The position numbers and the translations under genes are program-made. Under the pieces are notes generated by a model. It ran no database searches and was not told the DNA's origin. It was given only the letters and a program-made list of their open reading frames with translations. From Ceratothoa steindachneri (Eukaryota; Arthropoda; Malacostraca; Isopoda; Cymothoidae): a stretch of 64,000 bases of DNA. This document shows positions 1-10,990 of the stretch, one piece after another. The stretch lies in contig OZ018317.1 in the NCBI GenBank assembly GCA_963969495.1, positions 227,274,099-227,338,098 of the forward strand, in the 5' to 3' direction. How positions within the stretch are numbered: position 1 is the stretch's first letter; each line of letters begins with the position of its first letter.

Positions 1-222
1 TAACATACTACTAGGGTAGACTCAATAACCCGAACGGCCGACTCAGGCGCGGTAAAGTATTGGTCTCATAGCACCATTTTAGGTTTAGCTACTTTAAAAG
101 AGCCGATAAAGTACAGCTGCCCTATAGGCGGGGACGAAATACCTTTGAGGGTTATTTCAGTACCTAATGAGCGTGAAACCATGTTTTCATTTGTTGTTCG
201 TGTTAATATTCATCGGTAGAAT
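1..222 (+). CDS. Unidentified reading frame, 3' end only
   Basis: From base 4 the frame is open for 72 codons to a TAG at 220-222; the start lies outside the window. The composition is protein-like (mixed polar and hydrophobic, no low complexity), but I do not recognise a family. It is followed by T-rich DNA and irregular repeats, so it could be the last frame of a retroelement or viral-like element, or a chance frame. No function is assigned. Confidence 0.3.
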
Positions 223-1009
223 TTAAGTTCTCAAAAACTTAGAAATGTAAGGAAGTAGCTTGTTTTTTTTTGTTTTTTTTGGTTGGTAATCGATGAATTA
301 AGGTTTTGTTATGTTCATGTAAAATTGTAAATCGAGTATGTCTAGTTCGACACATTGCCTGTGTAAACGCGCGCGAAGGCGTACATGTGTAAGGAAACTT
401 ACGGTATGAGAGGGCTCAAGAAATACAACTTTGCTAATCTCGACGAGGTTGAGTAAGTTGTTTTGAGTTCCCGGGAGCATCCCCCCTCCCCATTAAGTTC
501 TTCGATAGAGGGTGTTGTAGGGAATTGGTCACTTCCCCCCTACCCACCCCGTTCACTCTTGGTGCAGTCACAAGGCGGTTACCGCAAAGACATCCGTCGA
601 AGGCATCGGCGGGTTCAGTGCTTAACCGCAGTGTGGCACAACTCGGTGCCATAAAAGACCCTAGAGGGCTAAATGTAAGATCTCCCCCAGGAGAGTGAGA
701 TCTAGTTTCACGTGGAATGAGAAATTAGAGACACGTTTCTCCCAATCTCGAAGGCTAACGAGGAGCCGATGTTTGACTTCATGGCAAAAACCGTTGGCCA
801 AAAGAACTCTCCTGGGGCCGTCCTCAAGCCCCTATTCCCCCTTACGACTCCTCCAGTGGGGTGACGAGGTATAAATGAGGAACTCTGAGGAAAATCGTGG
901 TAGTATACGTCAGTCTCTAGGTGACGAAGTCTTTAGATCAAACCGAACTACTGAGACTGGAGAGGTAGAGTACTTGGCTCGACAGACCAAGAAGTACCCT
1001 GCAAGAGAG
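223..1009. other. Spacer, no gene recognised
   Basis: Contains a T-rich stretch near 260-280 and a short palindromic block near 678-702 (AGATCTC pairing with GAGATCT). Short frames on both strands (for example around 434-652) look like chance. This could be the LTR or 3' flank of whatever encodes the frame at the window start, but no second LTR is visible. Confidence 0.4.
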
Positions 1010-1600
1010 GCAGGGCTACCTACCTTAAGGGGCTAAGAAGAATCTCATCCTCGAGCTAAGTCTCTGGTTATCAAACCAAACGATAGGTTAACTTTGGTAA
1101 GTTCCACTTACTCTTGCCAGAGAGACTCATCATATCCTGGTGCACCTTAAACCCCAGGGGTATTCTTCGTCCTTGAGGAATTAAGAAAAGAAGAAGGAAA
1201 AGGCACCCTCCTCGAGCCCGTTACTCGGTGGCCACACCGAACTCTTAGTCAACTTGGTGAGTAACCAAGTTCAACCTGTTCTTGTCAGAGAAATCCCCCT
1301 CCGTTATACTCGCCCTTGAGGAAGACTGGAATTAAGAAAAAGCTCATCCACGAGCTAGTTCCAGGTTACCAAACCAAACATTAAGTAGTTTATTCTCGCC
1401 AGAGAAACCCCCCTCCGTTATCCTCGCCCTTGAAGAAGACCCTTCCCGAGTTCAGTCCTCGTCCATAAGGAAATAAGTAACGAAGGAGAAAAGCTCCTCC
1501 TCAAGCTCGTTACTCGGTGGTCACAACTCGCTCCAAGTTAACTTGATTTAAGAACCAAGTTCGAATCCCTCTCGCCAGAGAGACCACGACTGCCTAGGTG
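1010..1600. repeat. Irregular degenerate repeat block
   Basis: Phrases recur with unequal spacing. TCTYGCCAGAGA-type segments occur near 1112, 1280, 1392 and 1571. A GTTACTCGGTGG segment occurs near 1219 and 1509. CCTCCGTTATMCTCGCCCTTGARGAAGAC occurs twice about 110 bp apart. The copies have diverged and there is no coding potential. It may be the internal repeat structure of an LTR or UTR. Confidence 0.6.
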
Positions 1601-1846
1601 TTGCATAAAGCACCGTATTGCTGTAGTTAATGTCTAAATGTAATGTATTCATTTAATAAAGGTAAAATATATGTTTATTTTGGGATTAATGTTCGTTTCT
1701 CTTATATATCCTTACGTGTTTCAGAACGGCTCTGTTCCTTAAGATATTCTTATAATATCAATATATTAGACACTCTTAGCACTCTTAGAATAGAACAAAA
1801 AGGCGGGGAATCCTACGACATATATAGTTGTGGGAGTTTTTAATTA

Positions 1847-2049
1847 TTTTTGCATTATTAGTGTCAATTGAATGGTCTTCATTTGACACGTTCAGGAAAG
1901 GCTATATGATAGGCTTCCACGAGGCATAAAGCATTTGTGTTCCTTCATCAACTTGGAGGATCTGTGACATGCGCCGTGGAGGCCCACCATATAGCCTTTC
2001 CTACACATGTCAAATGAATACTATTCAATTATTGTTGATGATGCAAAAA
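1847..2049. mobile_element. Fold-back MITE (long inverted repeat)
   Basis: Two arms of about 76 bp (1847-1923 and 1974-2049) are imperfect reverse complements around a roughly 50-bp loop. Both arms carry TTTGCAT, CATTTGACA and AGGAAAGGCTATAT in matching order. Short related ATTATTT and ATCATTT strings flank the arms and could be a decayed target duplication. There is no coding content. This is a typical non-autonomous fold-back element; its parent family is unknown. Confidence 0.7.
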
Positions 2050-2218
2050 TCATTTATATCAGCCCAAATTCTGGTATGACACCCTATAAGAAATAACTTG
2101 GACATTAGATCTGGTGGAGTGGAAGATTTTTTTTTCTTTTTAATTTTAGGAGCCTATCTGGCGACTACACACTTGGGCATAAGACGCCGCAATCACCTAA
2201 GTCTAGCACTAGTCTACT

Positions 2219-3117
2219 TTAAAATAAGATTATGAAAACACAACAACAATAAAAAGGGAAGATCGCAACAATTAGGAAGCAAGCCCTGGCGTCGGGGGGA
2301 GTTCCGCCCCCCCCCCACGCAGGAGCTTGTGATCTACAAAGAAAACTACAACTACAAAAAACTAGTTCAATTAAGGGAAGAAGGCCGACCTCTCCACCAA
2401 AGTCTATAAGACTACCAGTCAATGTGCACGAACTCGTCCCGAGTACAAAGGACAGGGGGTAGCGATCCCGCCCATCCCGGTACCGGGACAGGTAACATGC
2501 GAGGGGCTCGCCCAGACTGGGACATTTAACAAGAATGTGTCGAACAGTTTGGAAGACAAAGCAGTATTCGCAGTAGGGCACTGGCGAGCGCCCCATCAAA
2601 TGGCGGTGTATCCCGCGAGTGTGTCCAATTCGGAGACGACAGAAAGCAACCTGAAGCCTTCTCGGTATTGGGGGGGAAGGTCTATAAGAACAGTCGCGGC
2701 GCAATCACATGCAACTTTAAGTTCCCTTCGACCGTCTCCCATCTTCTTTGCTAAGCAGCCCAAAGAGCTGCCCGTATTCCTGCCATGTAGTCGGTGTGAG
2801 AAAGAGTGAAACGCTGTTCCGGTCGCAGAGTCCTCGCGGACTCTTTGGCGCTCTCATCGGCGCGCTCATTTCCCACAATTTCTTCGTGTCCAAGAACCTA
2901 GCAGAATATAATTCGATATCCACCCGGCTTGACAAAACCGTCGAGTCACGGATATCACGAACCAGGGGATGCGGAGATTCCAATAACCCGAGAGCACTCA
3001 GAGCGCTTAGTGAGTTACTATAGATCACAATCTGGTGTCCGAACCAGGCACGTCACGTAATCTTCCGTACCGAGTGGTATATGGCCACCAGCTCAGCACT
3101 AAAGACAAACGCAGCGT
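2219..3117 (-). pseudogene. LINE ORF2 C-terminus: RNase H and tail (decayed)
   Basis: Minus-strand frames match the C-terminal part of I-clade ORF2. The RNase H region contains the phrase ESPHPLVRDI, a decayed equivalent of the same segment in copies B and C. Downstream comes the post-RNase H segment with its RLRIGHTRGIHRHL and PVPYCEYC signatures, a Cys/His module usual at the end of these proteins. The frame breaks several times. The junction with RT at about 3118 is a deletion, since about 0.95 kb present in copy C is absent here. Confidence 0.6.
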
Positions 3118-4116
3118 CTGGAGCGGTGAATGGTGGCAGAAGTGCACTACCTTGGTCTTGGCTAAGGAAAACCGAAACCTGTGCACTCCGGCATAACGAG
3201 AGACGCGGTTTATTGCCTGTTGGAGTCGACGCTCCAGAGTTGGCATCTGGGCAGCGCCAAAAGAGATTGAAAGGTCGTCCACGTAGAGAGTAGCAAGAAC
3301 ATCTTCTGGCAGCATAAAGGTGATGCCATTGATGCTCAGGGCAATGAGTGTGACACTGAGGACACTTCCATGCGGGACACCCTCTTCCTGCCCCATTGGG
3401 CCAGAGAGGGCTATCTTCACCCGTACGCGGAATCGACGAGCTCGCAAAAATTAAGATATATGTAAACATTGGGAGGCGTCCCGTCGCCCCCATCGTGTGG
3501 AAAGTCTTCATGATATCTTATCACCATGTGGTACTATAGGATTTCTCCAGATCGAAGGCCTTGCCGACGGCATTTTACATTCGGAGCAGAGCATCCGACG
3601 TGAAGTGGAACTTGCGGAACCCGCACTGTGCAGAAGACAGATGACCTCCGCTGTCCAGAAAAAAGGCTAATCTAACATTTAACAAATTCTCCATCAACTT
3701 ACGCACTCAAGAGGTTAGAGAGATATGGCAGAAACCTGCCGGATTAGAATGATCTCTTCCCGCTTTGATAAAGGCGAGTACAGTAGTGATTCGCCAGGAA
3801 TCCGGGAGGAGACGCTCAACCCAGATCCTGTTAAACAAATCTAACATAAATGCCATGCCTTGCTAACCCAGGTGTCGAAGCATGGCGTACGGGACATGGC
3901 CAAGCCATGGGCGGTGTTAGCGGACGAAGCAAGAGCGGAACGCAACTCACTCACGGTCAATCTGTCATTCAAAGATTTACGCCTCTGGACGTAAAGTACA
4001 GTCGGCGGCCCTCCGTGACATCACAACTTGCATTGAATGCTGGCGGAGCAGCAACCCGTCTAGAGAATGCGGAGGAAGCGGGGTCTGAGATTGCGGTCTC
4101 GTGCAGTGATACGTAA
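3118..4116 (-). pseudogene. LINE reverse transcriptase fragment (decayed)
   Basis: Minus-strand RT palm fragments. A TLYVDDLSI segment contains the YxDD catalytic motif. It is followed by RFRFSLAKTKVVHFCHH, the usual thumb-proximal phrase of I-clade elements. A METLHTMG-like 'AYDTAW' region lies near 3.47-3.55 kb and RT finger fragments run on towards 4.1 kb. Frameshifts split the protein. The sequence aligns collinearly with copy B (about 32.9-33.9 kb) and copy C (about 62.0-63.05 kb). Confidence 0.65.
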
Positions 4117-4118
4117 TG

Positions 4119-4557
4119 TCGTGGTATAACATTATATTACATCAATACCATATTATATCTATGGGGGAGGGACCAATAACTTACAGGTGAACCGAAAAAG
4201 GGACGGAACTCCACTAGTTTAGACGGGCTGAGTAGCGAGAAAGAGTGCAACGAGGTCAGGTAAATTATAGGCAATGGTAAAGCTCAAGGTTATTTAAAGA
4301 GGCATTTACAAAAATATAATTTTATTTCCATAAAAATAATGAGAGAATAGATGTACAAAAATTACATCAGATGAATTGAGGGGCAAAATTACACCGGTAA
4401 ACGAGGGGGGGGGATTGTAGTCATACATTAGACTATGAAGTTAAAATTAATGTGTTACGGGAGGAGAATATTCAAATGGGGGAAATTAACGCAAATGAGT
4501 TATTGAGGGGAGGGGGGAGGATATGTTGGCTTACAGATAATTCCAAGTGAGACGACG
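4119..4557. repeat. Direct repeat, left (3' LTR candidate)
   Basis: Matches 7571-8012 with scattered substitutions and small indels, for example around the G-run near 4405. The outer edge reads TGTCGTGGTA, so a TG terminus is possible at 4117. It directly abuts decayed LINE sequence. Confidence 0.7.
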
Positions 4558-5302
4558 TGAGGGGGGGAGTGGTTAGGCTTAACAATTCAAGCCTAACAGA
4601 GCCTTCTACAGCGCATGGAAGTTCCGTTCTGAACAAGAGATTCCACGTGGAATTTCCTCACACATCTCCCAACCGAAAGATGATGCTTTACATAGCAGTT
4701 GCATAGGAAAGGATCATCCCACCCATCAAACTAGAATTATCAAGGGTCTAGGGAAATTCTGACCTCTTACGACAGGTGTACACACACCAAAAAAAATACG
4801 TAAATCTAAGCTCAGTGGGGAATTTACCGATATAAGCCTTAAACAGGTCAATTCTAGACAATTTAACTAGTACAATTTTAAACAAAAAAAATATCACAGT
4901 AGAACATTGGCGACATTTCAGTTAAATCCCGCCAAAATACAATTAAATGGAGGCATAAATATAGGACTAAAGACTATAAAATTTAGTGGACCCCTAAAAA
5001 ATCATAATTAGGAACATTAATGAGATAATATATATATAATTCACGTGGAAAACCTTGGCTCACGCCTGATTATGGATGAGGGAATCCACGGGTCCTCTAG
5101 CTTCAAGGACAGCTAGGGTCCCTTTGACTGGCTAAGGAGTTTGTTGCGTCCCGTGGGAAGTAGCACCAGCACCACCGCGCCAGGGTGGAATTTTAGTTCT
5201 CGTGACTTAAGGTCCAATTAGGGCGTATACCTCTCAATAATTCCTTCTTCACGAGATACGACAATCATTTGTTACCTCGGGTAGACTCAGGCTCGAGGGG
5301 CT
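4558..5302. other. Internal spacer of the LTR element
   Basis: No RT, RNase H or integrase signature could be read on either strand where pol would be expected. The left part may be additional LTR sequence not shared with the right repeat. A short AATTATATATATATT-like tract lies near 5030-5042. Confidence 0.4.
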
Positions 5303-5725
5303 TTAGTTTTCTCCCAAAGGGGGGAGAGTTGCGCGCTCCTTCTGGGCGTGGGAAAACTTGTCGCTTCGGAGGGCTTGAAACTCCGGGTCGATAGGGATTT
5401 CCAGGGGAACAGGTGCACAGGATTCCAGGGCTACCTGTGTACGGGTAATCATGGGCTGTGCCACGGGCTGGTCGTGGATTACGTGGTTCTGACCGAACAA
5501 AACGAAGCAGAACTGGATTGGGGCCGCTACCACTTCGGCCCAACCGGACATATAGTCACACTCGATGTGACAACGAATTACTGGCATACGACTCGCCCGG
5601 CCAAGGTAGTCGTGGACCACCGCAAGTTTCTTGTGGTCGGGGATAAGAGGGAAAAGAAGGTCCTCAAACACTATAATACAAGTGCACCCCGTGTCACGGA
5701 CGAGGGTGGATACTCGGCGACCGTT
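5303..5725 (-). pseudogene. Retropepsin-like aspartic protease (decayed)
   Basis: Read on the minus strand, a V-R-D-T-G motif lies at 5688-5702 (catalytic DTG at 5688-5696). It is followed by hydrophobic strands and, about 90 codons on, a 'VLFGQNHV' segment in the position of the flap or 'LLGND' region of Gypsy proteases. It follows the gag zinc knuckle directly, as in gag-pro polyproteins. The reading frame continues to about 5303 without an identifiable RT. An opposite-strand frame at 5348-5890 is a shadow. Confidence 0.55.
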
Positions 5726-5731
5726 CTCAGT

Positions 5732-7006
5732 TCAGTTCTCGAACTTCAATCCACCAGGGTTGTTCCCCTTAAAGAGAAAGTTTACCTGATGGAGCGGGTC
5801 TTTGGAGGGCGAGGGAAGATCGGGAGTCTCCTGAGGCGACGGAGGACGATCAGGGGCAGCCCAGATTTGGTGCAATTGGTGGCACTGTGAGTTTGCGAAT
5901 CGGGAGTTTTGAGGACAGTTCGTGCGGTAATCGCAGGGAACTCCGCAGGTGTAACAGACGATCGGGTTCTTTTGGTAGGGCACAACCAAGGAAGACGAAA
6001 CTAGTGGCTTAACATCTTGGTGTTCAGATGGATGGAAGTTTCTTGGCTTCGAGGGACTAGGAACTCTGGTAAATCTTGTAACCAATTTAGGGGGGGTGTT
6101 AGGGCCAAAAAATTTAGTTTTGGGGGGGGATTGGGGAGCCTTTTTAACATCCTTAAGGTATAAATCGTGACTACCGCGCGTATACATCGGCCTCTTCCAA
6201 GCACTCCTTGAAAGTGACACAACGTTTATCCTTAATGAAGGCGCGAATTTCGGGAGCCACGGCAGCTAGAACCTGATCCCTAAGGAAGAAGTCAAGAAAG
6301 GACTCGTAGACCTGGGGAATTTTGCACGTATCCAGCCAACACTGAAGGTGTCTTTGGATGATGTACCCGTGTTGTCGAAATGTTTGGCCAAGGCGGATCC
6401 TTTCCTGGCGGAATCAGGAGCAGTAGAATTCGCTATTCATATGAACAGCGGATAGCAATACGGACTTCAACGTGGAATAGTCCAAAGTTGCTTTAAGAGA
6501 AGGGATACGAAGATATCCATTAACTTGGCATTTAGGAGGAAGAGTAAGCGAGCGACTCCATCATTTTCGAGATCCCATCTATTGATCTGACAGATTCTCT
6601 CAAAATGGGTAAAAAATGACTTAAGGTCGTCTCCATCATTAAAAGAGAGAAGGTGGACTGAAGGAGTTTGAGGAATTTCAGCCCGGGAACCGATGGACTG
6701 AGAATCCATTTGATTTCGGCTCATTTCCAGCTCATGCTGCCTAATTTGTTCACGTTCTTCCATCTTCATTTTGTTCTGCTCCATCTCCATTTCCATCTTC
6801 AGTTTGTTCTCCATCTCCGTTTTCAGTTTGTTCTCCTCCATTTCCATCTCCGTTTTCAGTTTGTTCTCCTCCATCTCCATCTTCAGTTTTTTCTCCTCCA
6901 TCTCCAGTTTGTTCTTCTCCATCTCCATTTTCCTTCGATCTGCCCGTTCGTTCCTCTCTTCTTCCAGTATGTAATTTAGCATGTCTTTGCCCGAAAGACC
7001 TAACAT
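5732..7006 (-). pseudogene. Gypsy gag with charged coiled coil and zinc knuckle (broken)
   Basis: The N-terminus (7006 down to about 6750) opens with a short segment and then a Met/Glu/Lys-rich repetitive coiled coil. A capsid-like helical segment follows (HFERICQINRW at about 6590-6620), similar to the SCAN-like gag of arthropod Gypsy elements. The frame is lost between 6467 and 6222, where capsid-like sequence continues in another frame. It resumes at 6220 and ends with a knuckle C-X2-C-X4-D-X4-C (CYTCGVPCDYRTNC), in which the expected His is Asp. The knuckle defect and frameshift mean the copy is dead. Confidence 0.65.
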
Positions 7007-7490
7007 TTCACCCTGACTCTTAAATTTTTCGAAGGATGACCGTGTGACGCAGTTAACTGAGGGAACACTGACACGCGAACGATCTAGGACACTATCAACG
7101 CAAAACGAATGCGTGAATATTCGTGAAGGCCTTCTTCACGAAAGAAAATAATACAGCTACCTGCCTCTGCTGTTTCTAAGCGGAAAAAATGGTCCTACTG
7201 GAATTAGGACACCAAAGACCTTAACTCTTTTGGATTAATAACCAGATGAGTCTCTAATATTCAAACACAATAAAAAAAAATAATTACCTGGGGTCTAACA
7301 CAAAATCTAAATAGATTAACGTTTCACTGCTCTTCAATTAACTTGAACTGGCCTCTGGCCAGTACAATACAAAAATTAAAATACAAGGGATATACGTGAA
7401 AAACAAGGGAACTTCTAATGTTGAAATTAAAATAACACGGGTTCGTGAAAAACAGCAAACACACTTGACACCAAGTTTATATAATATGTA

Positions 7491-7498
<8 letters not shown>
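7007..7498. other. Leader region of the LTR element
   Basis: A+T-rich DNA upstream (minus-strand sense) of gag. No clear tRNA primer-binding site could be fixed. The stretch rc(7190-7215), GGTGTCCTAATTCCAGTAGG, is the best candidate but was not verified. Confidence 0.3.

Positions 7499-7570
<72 letters not shown>
7499..7570. repeat. (TA)n microsatellite
   Basis: About 36 uninterrupted TA units directly abut the right direct repeat at 7571. Confidence 0.95.
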
Positions 7571-7573
<3 letters not shown>

Positions 7574-8012
7574 TGGTATGACATTATATTACATCAATAC
7601 CATATTATATCTATGGGGGAGGGACCAATAACTTACAGGCGAACCGAAAAAGGGACGGAACACCACTAGTTTAGACGGGCTGACTAGCGAGAAAGAGTGC
7701 AACGAGGTCAGGTAAATTATAGGCAATGGCAAAGCTCGAGGTTATTTAAAGAGGCATGTACAAAAATATAATTTTATTTACATAAACATAATGAGAGAAT
7801 TAATGGATAAAAATTACATCAGATGAATTGATGGGCAAAATTACACCGGTAAACGAGAAACGAAGGGGGGGGGACAATTGTAGTCATAAATCAGACCATG
7901 AAGTTCAAAATTAATGTGTTGCGGGAGGAGACTATTCAAATGCGGGGAATTAACGCAAATAGGTTACTCAGGGGGAGGGGCTGGCTTACGGAAGATTCCG
8001 GCTGAGACGACG
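7571..8012. repeat. Direct repeat, right (5' LTR candidate)
   Basis: Partner of 4119-4557; both end with GAGACGACG. Its left edge reads TATCGTGG instead of TGTCGTGG, the TG having been replaced where it meets the (TA)n tract. Confidence 0.7.
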
Positions 8013-8499
8013 GGGTAAGGCTTCGCGGATGTCTTCTGCACGTGAGACGAGGGCGCTCAAAACTTCTAAGCGGGAACTTGAAGTGATGACGGTTCTCCAC
8101 AAAAAAGAAGGAGGGGGTTGGTAACGTCTTGTCCAGGGTAGAGTATTTTGGCAACCCGAAAACGAGGGGCGAACGAGGAGGGCTTCGACAGGTGTTGACG
8201 AGCGAAGTCGGAAAAATCACTCGGTAGTGATCGTTAAGTGGAATTACTTCACTGGCTGGGGCTAATTCCAATACACAAAATAGTTCAGTTGTCACTTTGC
8301 TTTGTTGTTAGCACCTGACTTGGAACTACGGGAATTTTCTTTGGGTCCGGGCGAGACTTCTCAACTCTGTGTCTCCTTATGGGTGTCAAGCACTATTTCT
8401 GTCCGAGACTCTCCTCGCATGGAGAGGGGGGGGGGGAACAGCTTTACTCTCGAATGGCCTCGAATCTTCTTTCAGAGGCTATTCTAGCCTGTGTAAAGG
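8013..8499. other. Junction spacer between LTR element and LINE
   Basis: No clear match to the left repeat or to the other LINE copies. It contains G-runs near 8425. It could be the rest of the right LTR. In copies B and C about 0.64 kb of LINE ORF2 lies at the equivalent place and is missing here. Confidence 0.35.
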
Positions 8500-9140
8500 T
8501 AAATCGTGGTGGACGCGGTTCAGCAAGGACTTGGCTTCAGGGATTAATAGAGTAGTCTCCACAGAGGGGGTGTCTATCGTTTTGATCTCCGAGCAAGAGG
8601 TAGGGCCTCGATAACCGTGCCACAATGCGGGGGTATCCCTCGCATTGAAGTCGGCTGAAGGGGAATGTACGCGGAAATAACAAAATACCTCCTATCAAGG
8701 TGCACCTGCCCAACTACCTCCTGAAAAAAGGTATAAAAAACGAATAGAACAACGGAGACATCATGCCGGGTGTATATTGCACATCGTCTCCCCCCCGGCC
8801 TCCATCCCGTGGGGGTGTGGCCGCAAAACCCTAAATTCCCGGGAGGGTGAAGAGGGGGCATGCACATAGCATGTCTCCTGCTAAAAGATAGCTAGCAGGG
8901 AACGGGAAGAAACCAGCCTCCGCAGCTCCTCCCAGTTGGCCCAGGGCCCGTGGCAATTCCATTGAAGGAATATGCCCTCCATGCCTACCTCGGAGGAGAC
9001 GCGGGGGCCCTCTTGGAAGTCAAGACCCTAACGGGAATGGCTGTACACTTCTAGGAGGCAGAACCACCAGTCACTGTTGGGTGCACAATGCGCTGAAGGC
9101 GCTGTCGCCTTCAAGGACATATTGAGGGAGGTTTGCTCGC
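8500..9140 (-). pseudogene. LINE ORF2 N-terminus: APE-type endonuclease (decayed)
   Basis: Minus-strand fragments include CAIYTRHDVS and, after a short gap, VHLDRRYFVISAYIP, the central beta-strand region of the APE endonucleases of I-clade LINEs. The same DNA occurs at 63.70-63.96 kb in copy C. The N-terminal catalytic residues are not readable because of frameshifts. A DNA-nicking role for target-primed reverse transcription is known for the family; this copy is dead. Confidence 0.5.
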
Positions 9141-9149
9141 CATGCGACT

Positions 9150-10990
9150 GTTTTCCTCCCTTCACCTCCAAACCTTAGGCGGGCATTGTGGCTTCAGAGG
9201 CTGGGGGCGCTCTTTTCGAGGATCCACCGTCTTCGAGTCACCCATCCCATCACTAACCGTGGACAAAGGAGCCAAAGCTCATTTGTTGATGTCATCCTTT
9301 CGGGGGGCAGCTTTATTTAGGAACGCCGGAAGATGGCTTGGCGACAAACTTCGAGGTTGTTGCCTCCTATAACTCTAACGACTCGGTGGAGGCGCGTGGC
9401 CGTTTCGCCTTAGGAGAAACGTTCACACCTGAGGAAAGGGGAGGGGGTAGCCGAGGCTGGGTGTGAACTATTTGTGCCGCCAGCTTTACCAGGAAAGCGC
9501 CCTGTTTGAGTGGAACCCGCAGAAGGTCTTCGAATGCGCGGGGAAACAACCGTACTCGTTGACCTGGATGGGTCAGGAGGAGAGGGTGTCTTTCTAAGCA
9601 TTGAGGCGTAAGACGTCCCAGGCAAAGCTGGGCGCGCCAGGACCAAGTCCTTAGTCTCGCGGAATGAGAGCCAATCCTAGGCCTGAAAGTCCAGTATTTC
9701 TTTCTCAAGGAGATATGCACCCTATTGTTTCGAAGAGGGGGGTGCGGCTCCCTGCAATTGAAACACAGGCCACACACGATTTGGACTTATCGTTTGCAGC
9801 CTTGGAGAAATTTACACAGACTTTGGGTGACCCCGACTTTGTACGTCTACATGAGCGATTCGTATGACCGAAGCGGTGACAGTAGTAGCAGCTCCGCGGC
9901 AGTGGCACGAATGCTTTCACACACTGACTCAGGGAGCTTGTCACAGTTGAACGTGACGAAGGGTTTAGGGGTGAGTCTCGAGGCCCCTCCCTGTTTTCTC
10001 ATCACACGCTCGATCTTGAACGGCCAGTGGTCGGCCAGCTTTAGAGTGATATCTTCCATCGAGTAGTTCACGAGTCACCTCGCAGAAAATACTCCATTCA
10101 CAGAGTTCATGGTAGAGCGCGGTGCCACACTCACCGGGGTGCCATTAAGTGTCGAAGAGCACTTATCTTGGCTGCCTCGGAGGAATCCAACGCATTCGCC
10201 AGAAGGCTCCCATCCGAGAAACGGATCACCACCGTCTCACTACCTATCACACTAGGTAAAGCTCTCCTCTGATGAATCATTTTGCGCCTAGGCAACCGGG
10301 TTCCATCATTGGACCGAATAACGAGGAGCGTTTGGAGCCAGCGGGCTCGAAAACGCTAATAATCTCTGAATGAGGGGCCCCAATGTAATCGAGGCCCAGC
10401 TCTGCGCTTTAGCACTTTTGTTCAAATTCAGGGGCTCCGCACCCGGGGGGTGCAGGAGGGATCGGGGTGCGGATGTGCCGATCGTTGCTTGGTCGCCTAC
10501 CGAAATGGCAGCACACTCATCCGTCCCCGCATCCTCCGCGGATGGAGAGGAGCCCCGAGCCTTTTTAGTCTTTTTTTTAGGAAAGGAAACCGGGAAATGA
10601 ACCTTTTTCTCGCCTCCGCCGGCAGGAACCCCCAGGCCGGATGGACTGCCATTAGCAAGGTCCTTTTCCGAGATGAAGAAGGTGCTGGCAGTCGTAGGGG
10701 CACCGGTCGGAGGAGGAGTTCACTTACCTCCTTGTACTGCCTTGGCAACTCTAGCCGTTTCAGGAGGACCTTGCATAGGAGCGAACTCGAGTTCGGTGCT
10801 GGAATCAAGTTTGGTGCTGCGCGCCAAGCCCGTATTCGCTACCATGGAAGGCTCTACCGTCTGAGGCTTGGTTGCTTCAAGGACCATGTCTATCTCCGGT
10901 GCAGCCTCAATTTGACCATCCACGCCCAGGACATCATAGCTCCTATTGGCAGCAGTGTCATTAGTCTTCTCATGGGGCACAACCCTTGAC
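9150..10990 (-). pseudogene. LINE ORF1 (gag-like, CCHC zinc knuckle), broken
   Basis: ORF1 encodes the RNA-binding protein of the retrotransposition particle. Read on the minus strand there is a charged N-terminal half (about 10.99-10.37 kb). It is followed by the phrases KLADHWPFKIERVMR and FVTFNCDKLPESV (10.07-9.90 kb), the usual segment before the knuckles in I-clade ORF1. Then comes a perfect knuckle CYYCHRFGHTNRSC (C-X2-C-X4-H-X4-C) at about 9.88 kb and a decayed Cys-rich second knuckle. Frameshifts fall before and after the knuckle. Copy B keeps only part of this gene. Confidence 0.65.

Larger units (their letters stand above)
2127..4118 (-). mobile_element. I-clade LINE copy A, 3' part
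   Basis: Minus-strand non-LTR retrotransposon. The poly(A) end appears as the T-run at about 2128-2150. The adjoining 3' sequence (GCCCAAGTG, TAGTCGCCAGATA read on the minus strand) is shared with the ends at 31.17 and 60.1 kb. It carries 3'UTR, RNase H remnants and RT remnants. Relative to copy C, about 0.95 kb is missing at about 3118. The copy is interrupted at 4117 by an LTR element and resumes near 8.5 kb. Many stops and frameshifts show it is dead. Confidence 0.8.
4119..8012 (-). mobile_element. Gypsy-type LTR element with gag and protease only
   Basis: Two direct repeats of about 440 bp (4119-4557, 7571-8012) flank an internal region with minus-strand gag and retropepsin remnants. No RT, RNase H or integrase is seen in the 0.7 kb left of the protease, so the element is either internally deleted or a naturally non-autonomous gag-only type. 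It sits inside LINE copy A, so it is younger than that LINE. The true LTR ends are uncertain because similarity stops at a (TA)n tract on one side. Confidence 0.65.

Noticed and set aside
5348..5890. 180-codon plus-strand frame
   Set aside because: It is antisense to the retropepsin/gag region, which carries recognisable motifs on the minus strand.
6668..6979. Plus-strand Phe/His/Leu/Ser-rich frame
   Set aside because: Complement of the Lys/Glu/Met coiled-coil repeats of gag.
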